In this document: positions 8,017 through 15,992 of the stretch, one piece after another
How the letters are laid out: each line of letters begins with the position of its first letter
Position numbering within the stretch: the first letter of the stretch is position 1
Made by a program: the position numbers and the translations under genes
Assembly (NCBI RefSeq): GCF_030816915.1
Contig: NZ_JAUSYN010000002.1
Coordinates: 1,997,501 to 2,061,500 of the forward strand
Origin: Streptomyces sp. B3I8
GTDB lineage: Bacteria > Actinomycetota > Actinomycetes > Streptomycetales > Streptomycetaceae
Reading direction: 5' to 3'
Length of the DNA stretch: 64,000 nt
Notes under the pieces: model-generated
Databases searched by the model: none
What the model saw: only the letters and a program-made list of their open reading frames with translations
What the model was told of the DNA's origin: nothing

Positions 8017-8912
8017 TTGGGGGCTCCTGCGATGGTCGGAGTGTTCGGAGTGTTCGGGGTGCTTGGGGTGTTCGAGGTGTTCGACGGCGTGGATGCCGCG
8101 TGGGCGGTCCAGGGGTCGGTGACCGTCTTGGACACGTGGACGCGGAGGTCCCAGCCGTGCCGGTCGGAGACCTCGTCGAGCTGGCCGGCGGCCAGCTCGC
8201 ACCAGGGCCACTCGGTGGCCCAGTGCGCCGCGTCGAGCAGCGCGAGGGGACTGTGGGCGCGGGCCTCGCTCACCGGGTGGTGGCGCAGGTCCGCGGTGAG
8301 GAACGCGTCGACGTCGGCCGCCCGTACGGCGTCGAACAGGCTGTCGCCCGAACCGCCGCTGACGGCGACCGTACGGAGGGTCGCGTCCGGGTCGCCGGCC
8401 ACGCGGATGCCCTGCGCGGTCGCGGGCAGCCTCGCGGCGGCGTGGGCGGCGAACTCGCGGAGGGTGAGCGGGTGGTCGAGCGCGCAGACGCGGCCCAGTC
8501 CGCGGCGGCCGCCGGGGTCGGACGGGTCCGGCACGAGGGGGCGTACGACGCGGAGGTCGAGCGCGCCGGCGAGGGCGTCGCTCACGCCGGGGTCGGCGGT
8601 GTCGGCGTTGGTGTGGGCGACGTGCAGGGCGACGTCGTTCTTGATGAGGGTGTGCACGACGCGGCCCTTGAAGGTGGACGCCGCGACGGTGGTCGTGCCG
8701 CGCAGGTAGAGGGGGTGGTGGGTGACGAGGAGGTCCGCGCCGAGGCGGACGGCCTCGTCGGCGATCTCCTGGACCGGGTCCACGGCGAACAGGACGCGGG
8801 TGACCTCGCGGTCCGGGTCGCCCACGACCGTGCCGACCGCGTCCCAGGACTCCGCGCGGGTGGCGGGCCAGAGCGCTTCCAGCGCTTCGATGACTTGTGA
8901 GAGACGGGGCAC
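8013..8912 (-). CDS. Nif3-like dinuclear metal-centre protein
   Basis: A 299-residue Nif3/GCHI-like protein. Metal-binding signatures include LLVTHHPLYLRG (two adjacent His), HVAHTNAD and, late in the protein, DAFLTADLRHHP. ESWDAVGTVVGD near the N-terminus is also typical. The family binds a dinuclear metal site and has been linked to GTP cyclohydrolase I-type activity, but its physiological role is unproven. The C-terminal 25 residues form a low-complexity tail (NTSNTPSTPNTPNT) encoded by 9-bp repeats. First gene of a Nif3 / zinc-ribbon / phosphatase operon. Confidence 0.9.
   Translation of the reverse strand: MPRLSQVIEALEALWPATRAESWDAVGTVVGDPDREVTRVLFAVDPVQEIADEAVRLGADLLVTHHPLYLRGTTTVAASTFKGRVVHTLIKNDVALHVAHTNADTADPGVSDALAGALDLRVVRPLVPDPSDPGGRRGLGRVCALDHPLTLREFAAHAAARLPATAQGIRVAGDPDATLRTVAVSGGSGDSLFDAVRAADVDAFLTADLRHHPVSEARAHSPLALLDAAHWATEWPWCELAAGQLDEVSDRHGWDLRVHVSKTVTDPWTAHAASTPSNTSNTPSTPNTPNTPTIAGAPN
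8036..8080. repeat. 9-bp in-frame tandem repeats in the Nif3-like gene tail
   Basis: Five consecutive 9-bp units of the form tcgg(a/g)gtgt (some with one change) encode the Asn-Thr-Pro/Ser tail of the Nif3-like protein. Units are multiples of three, so copy-number changes keep the frame. Confidence 0.8.
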
Positions 8913-9353
8913 GGGGCAAGGCTACCTGGGCGCTGCCGCTGGGGCTGGTGGGGATCGGGGTCGCCCGGGGTGGGGCTGCGCCCCTGGGCCGGCGGTGGTT
9001 GCCCCCGGGGGACGGTGCGGGGTGGCCGCAGTGCACGTCGCGCAGTTCCCCGCGCCCCTGGGGAGGGTGGGGCTGCCCCCTGGCCGGGCCGTGCGGGGTG
9101 GCCGTAGCTGGCGTTGCGCAGTTCCCCGCGCCCCTGAAGTAGGCCGAGGGTCCCCCTAGCCGGGCCGTGCGGGGTGGCCGTGGCTCGCGTTGCGCAGTTC
9201 CCCGCGCCCCTGGGGGGGTGGGGGTTGGTCTCAGCACATTGGGGAGCCGTTACCTGGAGAAACCGTTCTTCAGTACCCGTATGTGTGAAAGCGGAGGTTC
9301 GTCGGGTGCTCGGGGTGGATGGGAAAACTAGCGTCGTCGCCGGAGGTGACCGA
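8913..9353. other. Long intergenic region holding 76-bp repeats and a promoter
   Basis: This 440-bp stretch between divergent genes has no convincing coding frame. Its left two thirds are G/C-rich and carry the three 76-bp repeats described separately. The right end is more AT-rich, with gttacctggagaaaccgt and an aaaactagcg stretch, and probably carries the promoter of the downstream plus-strand gene. Confidence 0.6.
9014..9213. repeat. Three direct repeats with exact 76-bp spacing (Streptomyces intergenic repeat type)
   Basis: The blocks ggtgcggggtggccg and gcgcagttccccgcgcccct each occur three times with exactly 76-bp spacing; the second block starts at 9040, 9116 and 9192. The gap sequence between blocks differs between copies. 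The gcgcagttccccgcgcccc core recurs near 57506, next to its inverse complement, so this is a dispersed element type. No coding potential is seen. Confidence 0.85.
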
Positions 9354-10772
9354 ATGATCACGGGCAGTACCTCCCTCGGAGTCGCCCTACGCGGGTCCGA
9401 GGGTTCTTCTTCGCCCACCCCTGAGGCGCCCTCTCCCCCACCACCGCCGGCCGAGACGCCGAGCCCTTGTGTCCTCGCCGTCGACGGGTCCTACGCCGCC
9501 CGGCTGACCCGGCGCGGCGGGTCCCGGCACGCCGAGCGCTGGACGCTGGACGGCCCGGAGCCGTACGCCGTGCCGCTCCCGACCGACCGGCCGGAGGAGC
9601 CCGGCACCGAGGTGCTGCCGCTGACCGATGGGCGGGTGCTGGTGCACCGGGCCGCACGCGAACTCCCCGGCGCCCTGCACACGTTCTCCCTGCTGTACCC
9701 GACCGGCCCCGGCACCGGGGAGCTCGCGCTCGGCTCGGTCGAGTGCGCGGAGCCCGGCACCGTCCTGCGGCTGCTGCCGCCCTCCCCGGCCGGCACCCGG
9801 GCCTACGCCCTCGCCGCCGGCCCGGACTCCACGGCGGTCTGGCTGATCGCGGGCGGCGACTTCGGACCCGAGCATCTCGCCGAGGTACCCGGCCACTGCT
9901 CGGGCGGGGTCTGGCTGGATGCGACCGGCCGCATGCTGGCCCTGGACCGCACCCGGGACGGCCGTACGAAGACGGTGGTGGTGGATCTGGAGCGGGGCGG
10001 CGAGATGTCGCCGCTGCTGCAGATCGCGGAGGACAGCGACGACCGGCTGCTGCTCGCCGACGCCGACAGCGGCCTGCTGCTGATCCGCTCCGACGCGCCC
10101 TCCCCCGGCCGGGAGCGGCTCGGCTGGGGCGTCCTGGGCAGCACGCTGCCGGTCAGGTTCCCGGAGTGCCTGCGGGTGGAGGGGTGCGAGGTGACGCCGT
10201 TCGCGATCCAGCCGGGGCAGATCCTGACACCGGAAGGCTGCGCGGTGGCCCTGCGGGTCGACGGCGCGGGCGGGTCCTGGCTCGGCCTGTGGCGTCCGGC
10301 CGAGCGGCGGCTCCAGCACGTGCCGGCGCCCGAGGGCTGGCTGCCGGGCACCGGCCGCTGGACCCGCGAGGGCGAGCTGCACCTGCCCTGCGCGACGCCC
10401 GCGGCGCCCTGCTCGGTGGCCCGGCTGACGGCGCCGGCGGCGCAGCCCGCGTCCTCCGCGCCGTCCGCGGCCTTGGCGCAGCCCGTCGCGGAAGCGTCAC
10501 AGCGCCGTAACGCTTCGCCCTCGGCCGAGGGCGGCGACGGGCCCGCGCCCGGCCCGGGGTCCGACACGCACGAGGGTGCCGCGGCACCGTCGGAGACCGC
10601 CGGTCCCGCCACCCGTCCGGTGCCGTTGCAGCAGGCCCCGCTGGGTGTGACGCGGCCCCGCGAGTCGCCCCGACCGCCTTTGCGGGAAGGGGAGCCGGAG
10701 CCCTTCGCGGGGGGTCTGTTGAGGGCTGCCCGTCATGTGGTCGTCTCTGCGGTCGTCACCGACGGCCGATAG
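9354..10772 (+). CDS. Conserved hypothetical protein, probable beta-propeller
   Basis: A 472-residue cytoplasmic protein with no signal peptide or membrane span. Residues ~40-375 are a run of blade-like segments (LPLTDGRVLVHRAARELPGALHTFSLLYP, TAVWLIAGGDFG, GGVWLDATGRMLALDRT, RLLLADADSGLLLIRSD, GGSWLGLWRP), suggesting a beta-propeller. The last ~100 residues are Pro/Ala/Ser-rich and disordered. I do not recognise a named function. ATG start after GGAGGTG with 4-nt spacing. It lies alone between a repeat region and a small basic-protein gene. Confidence 0.75.
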   Translation: MITGSTSLGVALRGSEGSSSPTPEAPSPPPPPAETPSPCVLAVDGSYAARLTRRGGSRHAERWTLDGPEPYAVPLPTDRPEEPGTEVLPLTDGRVLVHRAARELPGALHTFSLLYPTGPGTGELALGSVECAEPGTVLRLLPPSPAGTRAYALAAGPDSTAVWLIAGGDFGPEHLAEVPGHCSGGVWLDATGRMLALDRTRDGRTKTVVVDLERGGEMSPLLQIAEDSDDRLLLADADSGLLLIRSDAPSPGRERLGWGVLGSTLPVRFPECLRVEGCEVTPFAIQPGQILTPEGCAVALRVDGAGGSWLGLWRPAERRLQHVPAPEGWLPGTGRWTREGELHLPCATPAAPCSVARLTAPAAQPASSAPSAALAQPVAEASQRRNASPSAEGGDGPAPGPGSDTHEGAAAPSETAGPATRPVPLQQAPLGVTRPRESPRPPLREGEPEPFAGGLLRAARHVVVSAVVTDGR

Positions 10773-10819
10773 GATCACCCGGCTGTAAAAGGATCTTTTC
10801 TACGGGGTGAAGACTTCCC

Positions 10820-10984
10820 ATGAACGACATCAGCACCAGCACGCAGCCGCCCGGCGCCGAGAGTCAGCAGGCGACGGGACACGGCCGGCACCGGGGCCCG
10901 GTCTCCGCGCAGGACGCGGAGACGCAGCCACGTGGCCGGCACCGCCGGGACGGCGAGGAGTCGTCCGGACGGACGGCAGCCTGA
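10820..10984 (+). CDS. Small basic/hydrophilic hypothetical protein (54 aa)
   Basis: A 54-codon frame beginning MNDISTSTQPPGAESQQATG and ending GEESSGRTAA. It contains two similar basic blocks, HGRHRG and RGRHRR. It shows Streptomyces-like third-position G/C. The upstream region has a locally AT-rich promoter-like segment (gtaaaaggatcttttctac). There is no signal peptide, Cys pair or leader-peptide motif. The function is unknown. I support it as a gene because of codon bias and a plausible start, but the Shine-Dalgarno site (ggggtgaag) is only moderate. Confidence 0.5.
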   Translation: MNDISTSTQPPGAESQQATGHGRHRGPVSAQDAETQPRGRHRRDGEESSGRTAA

Positions 10985-11010
10985 CGCATGACGTGATGTC
11001 AGACATTGCG

Positions 11011-11043
11011 ACGCGTCACGCATCACGCGTCACGCTCACGCGT
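11011..11043. repeat. Short direct repeats acgcgtcacgc
   Basis: acgcgtcacgc occurs twice at 14-bp spacing and acgcgt a third time 13 bp later, just after the small-protein stop. The segment 20 bp upstream also holds tgacgtgatgtca, an imperfect palindrome. It may be a protein-binding cluster or a remnant repeat. Confidence 0.6.
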
Positions 11044-11121
11044 AACGGCTGACGTCTGGCCTCGGCCGGCCCCGCTCGTACGTTCGTTCATCGTTTCGTC
11101 ACGGGCGGGGCCGTCGTATGT

Positions 11122-11979
11122 TCAGGAATGGGTGACCGTCGTGTCCGCGAGGACGGGCGCCTCCGTCCGCTCCACCGCGCCCACCGTCACCCGTACCGCG
11201 CCCGGCGTGCGCCACATGCGCAGGCGCAGGGTCTCGCCCGGGTACGCCACCCCGGCGAACCGTGTCGTGTACGCGCGGACCCGGGTGACGTCGCCGTCGA
11301 GGAGCGTGTCGACGACCGCCTTGAGCGTCATGCCGTACGTGCACAGACCGTGCAGGACGGGCCGTTCGAAGCCGGCGTGCGCGGCGAACCCCGGGTCGGC
11401 GTGGAGCGGGTTGAGGTCGCCGGTCAGGCGGTAGAGCAACGCCTGGTCCTCGCGCACCGGCCGGTCGACGACCAGGTCGGGGGCGCCGGACGGTGGTGCG
11501 GGGCGGGCGGAGGGGCCGCGCTCGCCGCCCCAGCCGCCTTCGCCGCGTACGTGGACCAGCGCCTCGTCGGTCCACAGCGGCCCCTCGGCGTCGGCGACGT
11601 CCGTGCGCTGGACCAGCAGGGCCGCACCGCCCTTGTCGTACGCGGCGGTGATCCGCGAGGTGGCGGACGCGCGGCCCGTGACGGGCACCGGGCGGTGGAC
11701 GGTGAGGCTCTGGCCGGCGTGCAGGACGGCGGCGAGGTCCACGTCGACGCCGGGGACGGACAGGGCGGCGATCACCCCGGGCTCCCCGCCGCCCGCGACG
11801 GTGGCGAAGGCGGGCAGGACGTGCAGCCGTGTCTCCAGGGTGTAGCGCAGCTCGCCGGGGTCGGTCGCGGGGACGCCGGCGCCGAGGGCGAGGTGGTAGA
11901 GCTGCACGTCCTTGGCGGTCCAGGCGAGCTCGCGGGTACGGGGCGCGGCGGCGACGGCCCGGGCGGCGTCGAGGGGCAT
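11122..11979 (-). CDS. MaoC-like acyl dehydratase, two hot-dog domains
   Basis: A 285-residue protein with a divergent N-terminal hot-dog domain (about 5-150, LRYTLETRLHVLPAFATV) and a catalytic MaoC domain (about 165-275). The hydratase motif LTGDLNPLHADPGFAAHAGF carries the Asp/His pair, and RPVLHGLCTYG follows. It would hydrate or dehydrate enoyl-/3-hydroxyacyl-CoA thioesters in fatty-acid or related metabolism. The ATG start follows AGGAG. It is transcribed away from the ABC transporter operon, sharing a ~170-bp intergenic region. Confidence 0.88.
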   Translation of the reverse strand: MPLDAARAVAAAPRTRELAWTAKDVQLYHLALGAGVPATDPGELRYTLETRLHVLPAFATVAGGGEPGVIAALSVPGVDVDLAAVLHAGQSLTVHRPVPVTGRASATSRITAAYDKGGAALLVQRTDVADAEGPLWTDEALVHVRGEGGWGGERGPSARPAPPSGAPDLVVDRPVREDQALLYRLTGDLNPLHADPGFAAHAGFERPVLHGLCTYGMTLKAVVDTLLDGDVTRVRAYTTRFAGVAYPGETLRLRMWRTPGAVRVTVGAVERTEAPVLADTTVTHS

Positions 11980-12079
11980 GGGGGCGGCTCCTGGGGTGGG
12001 GCGCGGAGGGGCTCGGCGGGGGGCCGTCGGAGAGGGCCGGGCCGTGGGCCGGCGGAACCGGGGATTCCCCGGGGCCCGT

Positions 12080-12089
12080 GACATTTGTC
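12080..12089. promoter_or_regulatory. GACATTTGTC palindrome upstream of the ABC/two-component operon
   Basis: A short dyad (GACA-TT-TGTC) lies 60 bp upstream of the ABC ATPase start, in the region shared with the divergent maoC-like gene. A GACA/TGTC dyad is the type of site bound by NarL/DesR-family response regulators, and such a regulator is encoded at the end of this operon, so it may be an autoregulatory site. Short sites like this also occur by chance. Confidence 0.3.
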
Positions 12090-12149
12090 CCGGCCAAGAG
12101 CGTACGACCGACACTGCCGGAGGCCGCCCGTCGCCCCTACCTTCGGAAC

Positions 12150-13190
12150 ATGACCACGACCGAGGGCACCACGAGGACAGCGGACGGCGCGCCCGCACCC
12201 GCCCGGCATGTGCACGAGCCCGCCGGGACTCCGGGCTCCGCCGCGCGCGAGCGGGCTCTCGCCGTCTCCTTCACCGGGGCCGTCAAGACCTTCGGCGAGG
12301 TCCGTGCCGTCGACGGGATCGACCTGGGGATACGGCCGGGCGAGACCGTCGCGCTGCTGGGCCGCAACGGCGCCGGGAAGTCCACCGCGATCTCCCTGCT
12401 GCTGGGGCTGAACGCACCGGACGGCGGCGCGGTGGAGCTGTTCGGCGGTTCCCCCGAGGCGGCGGTGCGGGCCGGGCGGGTCGGCGCGATGCTGCAGGAG
12501 GCACGGGCGGTGCCCCGGGTCACGGTGCGGGAGCTGGTCTCCTTCGTGGCCGGACGCTATCCGGCCCCGCTCCCCGTCGCCGAGGCGCTGGAGCTGGCCG
12601 GCATCGGGGAGCTCGCCGCGCGGCGGGTGGACCGGCTGTCCGGCGGGCAGACCCAGCGGGTGCGGTTCGCCGTGGCACTGGCGGGCGACCCCGAGCTGCT
12701 CGTGCTGGACGAGCCCACCGCCGCGCTCGACGTGGAGGCGCGGCACGCGTTCTGGGCGTCGATGCGCGCCCGGCACGGCCGCACGGTGCTGTTCTCCACG
12801 CACTACCTGGAGGAGGCCGACGCGCACGCGGACCGGATCGTGGTCGTCGACCACGGCCGGATCGTCGCCGACGGCACCGCCGAGCAGCTCAAGCGCGCGG
12901 CGGGCGGCACCCTCGTCGCCTTCGACCTGGCGGGGAACGAGACGGGGGACCTGGAATCGTTGCCGGGCGTGCGGTCGGTGGAGGTGCGCGGGGGCCGGGT
13001 GCGGCTGCGCACGGACGACTCGGACGCCACGGTGGTGGCGCTGGCGCGGCGGGACGCGATACGCCGCCTGGAGGTCGTCCCGGCCTCCCTGGACGAGGCG
13101 TTCCTGGCGCTGACGGCGGACACCTCACCCCATGAGGACGCCTCGCCCCATGAGGCGCGGGAGCCGCGGCACGGGACGGAGACGGACTGA
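12150..13190 (+). CDS. ABC transporter ATP-binding protein
   Basis: A 346-residue ATPase. Walker A is GRNGAGKST (about 71-79), followed by Q-loop MLQEA, signature LSGGQTQRV (about 163), Walker B ELLVLDEPTAALD and H-loop STHYLEEAD. The C-terminal ~80 residues form the DRA/NatA-type extension found in drug and antibiotic exporters. A ~35-residue disordered leader precedes the domain. Its stop overlaps the permease start as TGATG, so both are translationally coupled. With the downstream kinase and regulator it forms a sensor-exporter operon. Confidence 0.93.
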   Translation: MTTTEGTTRTADGAPAPARHVHEPAGTPGSAARERALAVSFTGAVKTFGEVRAVDGIDLGIRPGETVALLGRNGAGKSTAISLLLGLNAPDGGAVELFGGSPEAAVRAGRVGAMLQEARAVPRVTVRELVSFVAGRYPAPLPVAEALELAGIGELAARRVDRLSGGQTQRVRFAVALAGDPELLVLDEPTAALDVEARHAFWASMRARHGRTVLFSTHYLEEADAHADRIVVVDHGRIVADGTAEQLKRAAGGTLVAFDLAGNETGDLESLPGVRSVEVRGGRVRLRTDDSDATVVALARRDAIRRLEVVPASLDEAFLALTADTSPHEDASPHEAREPRHGTETD

Positions 13191-13909
13191 TGTGGGACTA
13201 CCTGTGGCTCGAGGTGCGCCGGACGCTGCGTGACGTCGGCTTCGTCATCGGCGGGGTCGTGATGCCGGTGATGATGTACCTGCTGTTCACCAACGTCGGC
13301 GGCGGTGCCGACGGCGACTGGAAGGCCGCCGCGATGGTCGGCATGGCGGCGTACGGCGCGGTCGGCTCCGCGCTCAGCACCGGCGGCGGGGTCGCCGAGG
13401 ACCGGGCGATCGGCTGGCTGCGGCAGCTCCGGGTGACGCCGATGACACCGCGCCAGGTGGTCGTGGGCAGGGCGCTGACCGGTGGCGTGACGGTGCTGCC
13501 GGCGATCGTCGCGGTACTGCTGGCGGGCGGTGTCGTCAACGGCGTACGGCTCGACGTGTGGCAGTGGGCGGCGATCGCGCTGCTGCTGTGGCTGGGGTCG
13601 GTGCCGTTCACGCTGCTGGGGCTGGGCAACGGCTACCGGCTGACCGCGCAGACCACGGCCGTGACGAACATGATGTGCAATCTGGGGCTCTCGGTGGTCG
13701 GCGGGCTGTGGTTCCCCGTCGAGCTGTTCCCGCACTGGCTGCGCGCGGTCTCCGCGTACACCCCGACCAGCCGCATCGCGCAGCTCGGCACGGCGGTGGC
13801 CGACGGGCACTCGCCGACGGCCGGGGCCGTACTCGTCCTGACGGCCTGGCTGCTGGTGTTCGGTGGTTACGCCGTACTGGCCTACCGCCGGTCCGGGAGG
13901 ACCGTGTGA
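13190..13909 (+). CDS. ABC-2 type exporter permease
   Basis: A 239-residue ABC-2 permease with about six transmembrane helices: VIGGVVMPVMMYLLFTN, AAMVGMAAYGAVGSAL, VLPAIVAVLLAGGVV, AIALLLWLGSVPFTLLGLG, CNLGLSVVGGLWFPVELFP and AVLVLTAWLLVFGGYAV. EDRAIGWLRQLRVTPMTPRQ and the WFPVELFPHWLRAVSAYTPT re-entrant block are family hallmarks. It partners the overlapping ATPase. The exported compound is unknown; such pairs often confer drug or lantibiotic resistance. Confidence 0.92.
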   Translation: MWDYLWLEVRRTLRDVGFVIGGVVMPVMMYLLFTNVGGGADGDWKAAAMVGMAAYGAVGSALSTGGGVAEDRAIGWLRQLRVTPMTPRQVVVGRALTGGVTVLPAIVAVLLAGGVVNGVRLDVWQWAAIALLLWLGSVPFTLLGLGNGYRLTAQTTAVTNMMCNLGLSVVGGLWFPVELFPHWLRAVSAYTPTSRIAQLGTAVADGHSPTAGAVLVLTAWLLVFGGYAVLAYRRSGRTV

Positions 13910-13926
13910 CCCGGGGAGCGCGGAAC

Positions 13927-15318
13927 ATGACGAGGACGACGAGGGTGACCATGGCGACGGGGACAACAGGGACAACAGGGACGACGGGGACGACGGGGAC
14001 GACGGAGACACGGAGCGCCTGCCGACGGCGGCGGGCCTGGCGGTCGGTGCTCGCGGCGTACTGGGAGGAGCGCCGGCGGTGGCAGGCCGACCAGAAGGCG
14101 GCCCGCAGGGCCGGGCGGTGGCCCGAGAACCCGGGCCCGCCGCCCACCGGCTTCTCCCTGCTGCCGTGGCTGCTGATGGGGATGGGCGCGTTCTCCAACC
14201 TGTTCCAGGGCCAGACGCCCAACCCGTGGATCGGCGGCCTGGGTCTGCTGACCTTCAACTCGCTCTACATCTACGTGGTGTTCCGCGCCTTCCATGCGGT
14301 GACGCGCGAGGCCCGCTCCACACGGGTGGCGCTGGTGGTGATGAGCCTGCTGACGTGCGCCCTGGCCCTCGGGTACGGCGGCAACTGGCTGCTGTTCTTC
14401 CCGCTGCTCGGACTGGCGACAGGGGCGGTGGTGCGGGGGCCGTGGCTCGGCAGGTACGCCCTCGGGCTGACCGCGCTGGCGACCGTCGTCGCCGCGCTGC
14501 GCGGAGGTTGGGACGCGATCGGCGTCTCCTACGGCACGTTCCTGTCGACGATGGTGACGGCCGCGATCCTCTCCCTGTCGGAGGCGGTGCGGCAGTTGCG
14601 GGCGGCGCGCGAGGAGCTGGCGCGGCGGGCGGTGGAGGAGGAGCGGCTGCGGTTCTCCCGCGATCTGCACGATCTGCTCGGGCACACGCTGTCGGTGATC
14701 GTCGTCAAGTCGGAGGCCGCGCGGCGGCTGGCGCCGCGGGACCTGGACGCGGCGCTGTCGCAGGTCACCGACATCGAGGCGGTCGGCCGACAGGCGCTGA
14801 CGGAGATCCGGGAGGCGGTGACCGGGTACCGCGAGGGCAGTCTCGCCACCGAGCTGGACCGGGCGTCCTCGGCGCTGACCGCGGCCGGCATCGAGCCCGT
14901 CGTCCGCCGGTCGGGGGCGCCGCTGGCCCCGGGGGCGGAGGCGCTGCTGGGCTGGGTGGTGCGCGAGGCGGTCACCAACGCCGTGCGGCACAGCGGGGCG
15001 CGGCGGTGCGAGATCGCCGTCGACGGGGCGTCCTCGGCCGAGCGGATCCGGCTGACGGTCACCGACGACGGGGGCGGCGGTGGCGGTGACGGCGGCGAGG
15101 GCACGACCTCCTCGGCGGGCGGCACCGGTCTGAAGGGGCTCACCGAGCGCCTCGCGGCGGCGGGCGGTGCGCTGCGGGCCGGCCCGTCACCGCGCGGCGG
15201 CTTCACGGTCACCGCCGAACTCCCCCGGGACACGGAGGAGCTGACGGACCCGTCCGGCGGCGGGGAGGGGTTCGCGACCACGTCGCCCGGGGCGGCTGCT
15301 CGTACTCTGGGACCGTGA
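13927..15318 (+). CDS. Sensor histidine kinase, HisKA_3 (NarL/DesK type)
   Basis: A 463-residue membrane kinase. Five or six N-terminal helices (about 75-205) form the sensor. The dimerisation domain carries the phospho-acceptor in RDLHDLLGHTLSVIVVKSEAARRL (His about 248), and the HATPase has REAVTNAVRHSGA and TDDGGGGG...GTGLKGLTERL. The start chosen is an ATG after GGGGAG; a GTG overlapping the permease stop (GTGA, 13906) is possible. The N-terminal tail includes a Gly-Thr-Thr repeat. It forms a pair with the overlapping response regulator, probably sensing envelope stress or a drug exported by the ABC pair. Confidence 0.92.
   Translation: MTRTTRVTMATGTTGTTGTTGTTGTTETRSACRRRRAWRSVLAAYWEERRRWQADQKAARRAGRWPENPGPPPTGFSLLPWLLMGMGAFSNLFQGQTPNPWIGGLGLLTFNSLYIYVVFRAFHAVTREARSTRVALVVMSLLTCALALGYGGNWLLFFPLLGLATGAVVRGPWLGRYALGLTALATVVAALRGGWDAIGVSYGTFLSTMVTAAILSLSEAVRQLRAAREELARRAVEEERLRFSRDLHDLLGHTLSVIVVKSEAARRLAPRDLDAALSQVTDIEAVGRQALTEIREAVTGYREGSLATELDRASSALTAAGIEPVVRRSGAPLAPGAEALLGWVVREAVTNAVRHSGARRCEIAVDGASSAERIRLTVTDDGGGGGGDGGEGTTSSAGGTGLKGLTERLAAAGGALRAGPSPRGGFTVTAELPRDTEELTDPSGGGEGFATTSPGAAARTLGP
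13960..14004. repeat. Five 9-bp in-frame repeats in the kinase N-terminus
   Basis: Two copies of gggacaaca followed by three of gggacgacg encode (Gly-Thr-Thr)5 near the start of the histidine kinase. The unit keeps the frame, so copy number can vary without breaking the gene. Confidence 0.85.
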
Positions 15319-15956
15319 CCGAGACGCCCCGTACCGAGCCCCGTACCGAGTCCGTCCGTGTGCTGCTCGCCGAGGACCAGGGGATGATGCGCGGCGCGCT
15401 TGCCCTGCTGCTCGGCATGGAGGACGACCTGGAGGTGGTCGCCCAGGTCTCGACGGGCGACGCGATCGTGGCCGCCGCGCTGGACCACCGGCCGGACGTG
15501 GCGCTGCTCGACATCGAGCTGCCGGGCATGAGCGGCCTGGACGCGGCGGCGGAACTGCGCGTGCGGGTGCCCGGGTGCCGGGTGCTGATACTGACCACGT
15601 TCGGGCGTCCGGGCTATCTGCGCCGGGCCATGGAGGCGGGCGCGGCGGGGTTCCTGGTCAAGGACGGACCGGTGGAGGAGCTGGCCGCCGCGATCCGCCG
15701 GGTGCTGGCGGGCGAGAGCGTCGTGGACCCGGCCCTGGCCACGGCGGCCCTGAGCGCGGGGCCCAATCCGCTGACGCCCCGCGAGTGCGACGTCCTGCGC
15801 GGTTCGGCGGACGGGGCGACGGTCGCCGACATCGCCGCCCGGCTCCATCTGTCGGAGTCGACGGTGCGCAACTACCTGTCGTCGGTCATCGGCAAGACGA
15901 GCACCCGCAACCGCACGGAGGCGCTCCGGGAGGCCCGCCACCAGGGCTGGCTGTGA
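15315..15956 (+). CDS. NarL/LuxR-family response regulator
   Basis: A 213-residue response regulator. The receiver domain has acidic residues in LLAEDQGMMRG, phospho-acceptor Asp66 in VALLDIELPGMSG, and Lys in FLVKDGP. The C-terminal LuxR helix-turn-helix is LTPRECDVLRGSADGATVADIAARLHLSESTVRNYLSSVIGK. The GTG start overlaps the kinase stop (GTGA), so the two are coupled. It probably regulates the ABC exporter genes upstream in the same operon. Confidence 0.94.
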   Translation: MTETPRTEPRTESVRVLLAEDQGMMRGALALLLGMEDDLEVVAQVSTGDAIVAAALDHRPDVALLDIELPGMSGLDAAAELRVRVPGCRVLILTTFGRPGYLRRAMEAGAAGFLVKDGPVEELAAAIRRVLAGESVVDPALATAALSAGPNPLTPRECDVLRGSADGATVADIAARLHLSESTVRNYLSSVIGKTSTRNRTEALREARHQGWL

Positions 15957-15992
15957 CCCGCCCCGCCCGCCCTGCCCTCCGCGAACCGACGG

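Noticed and set aside
9014..9213. CRISPR array
   Set aside because: Only three repeats with 76-bp period and partly similar intervening sequence; no cas genes; repeats match a dispersed intergenic element.
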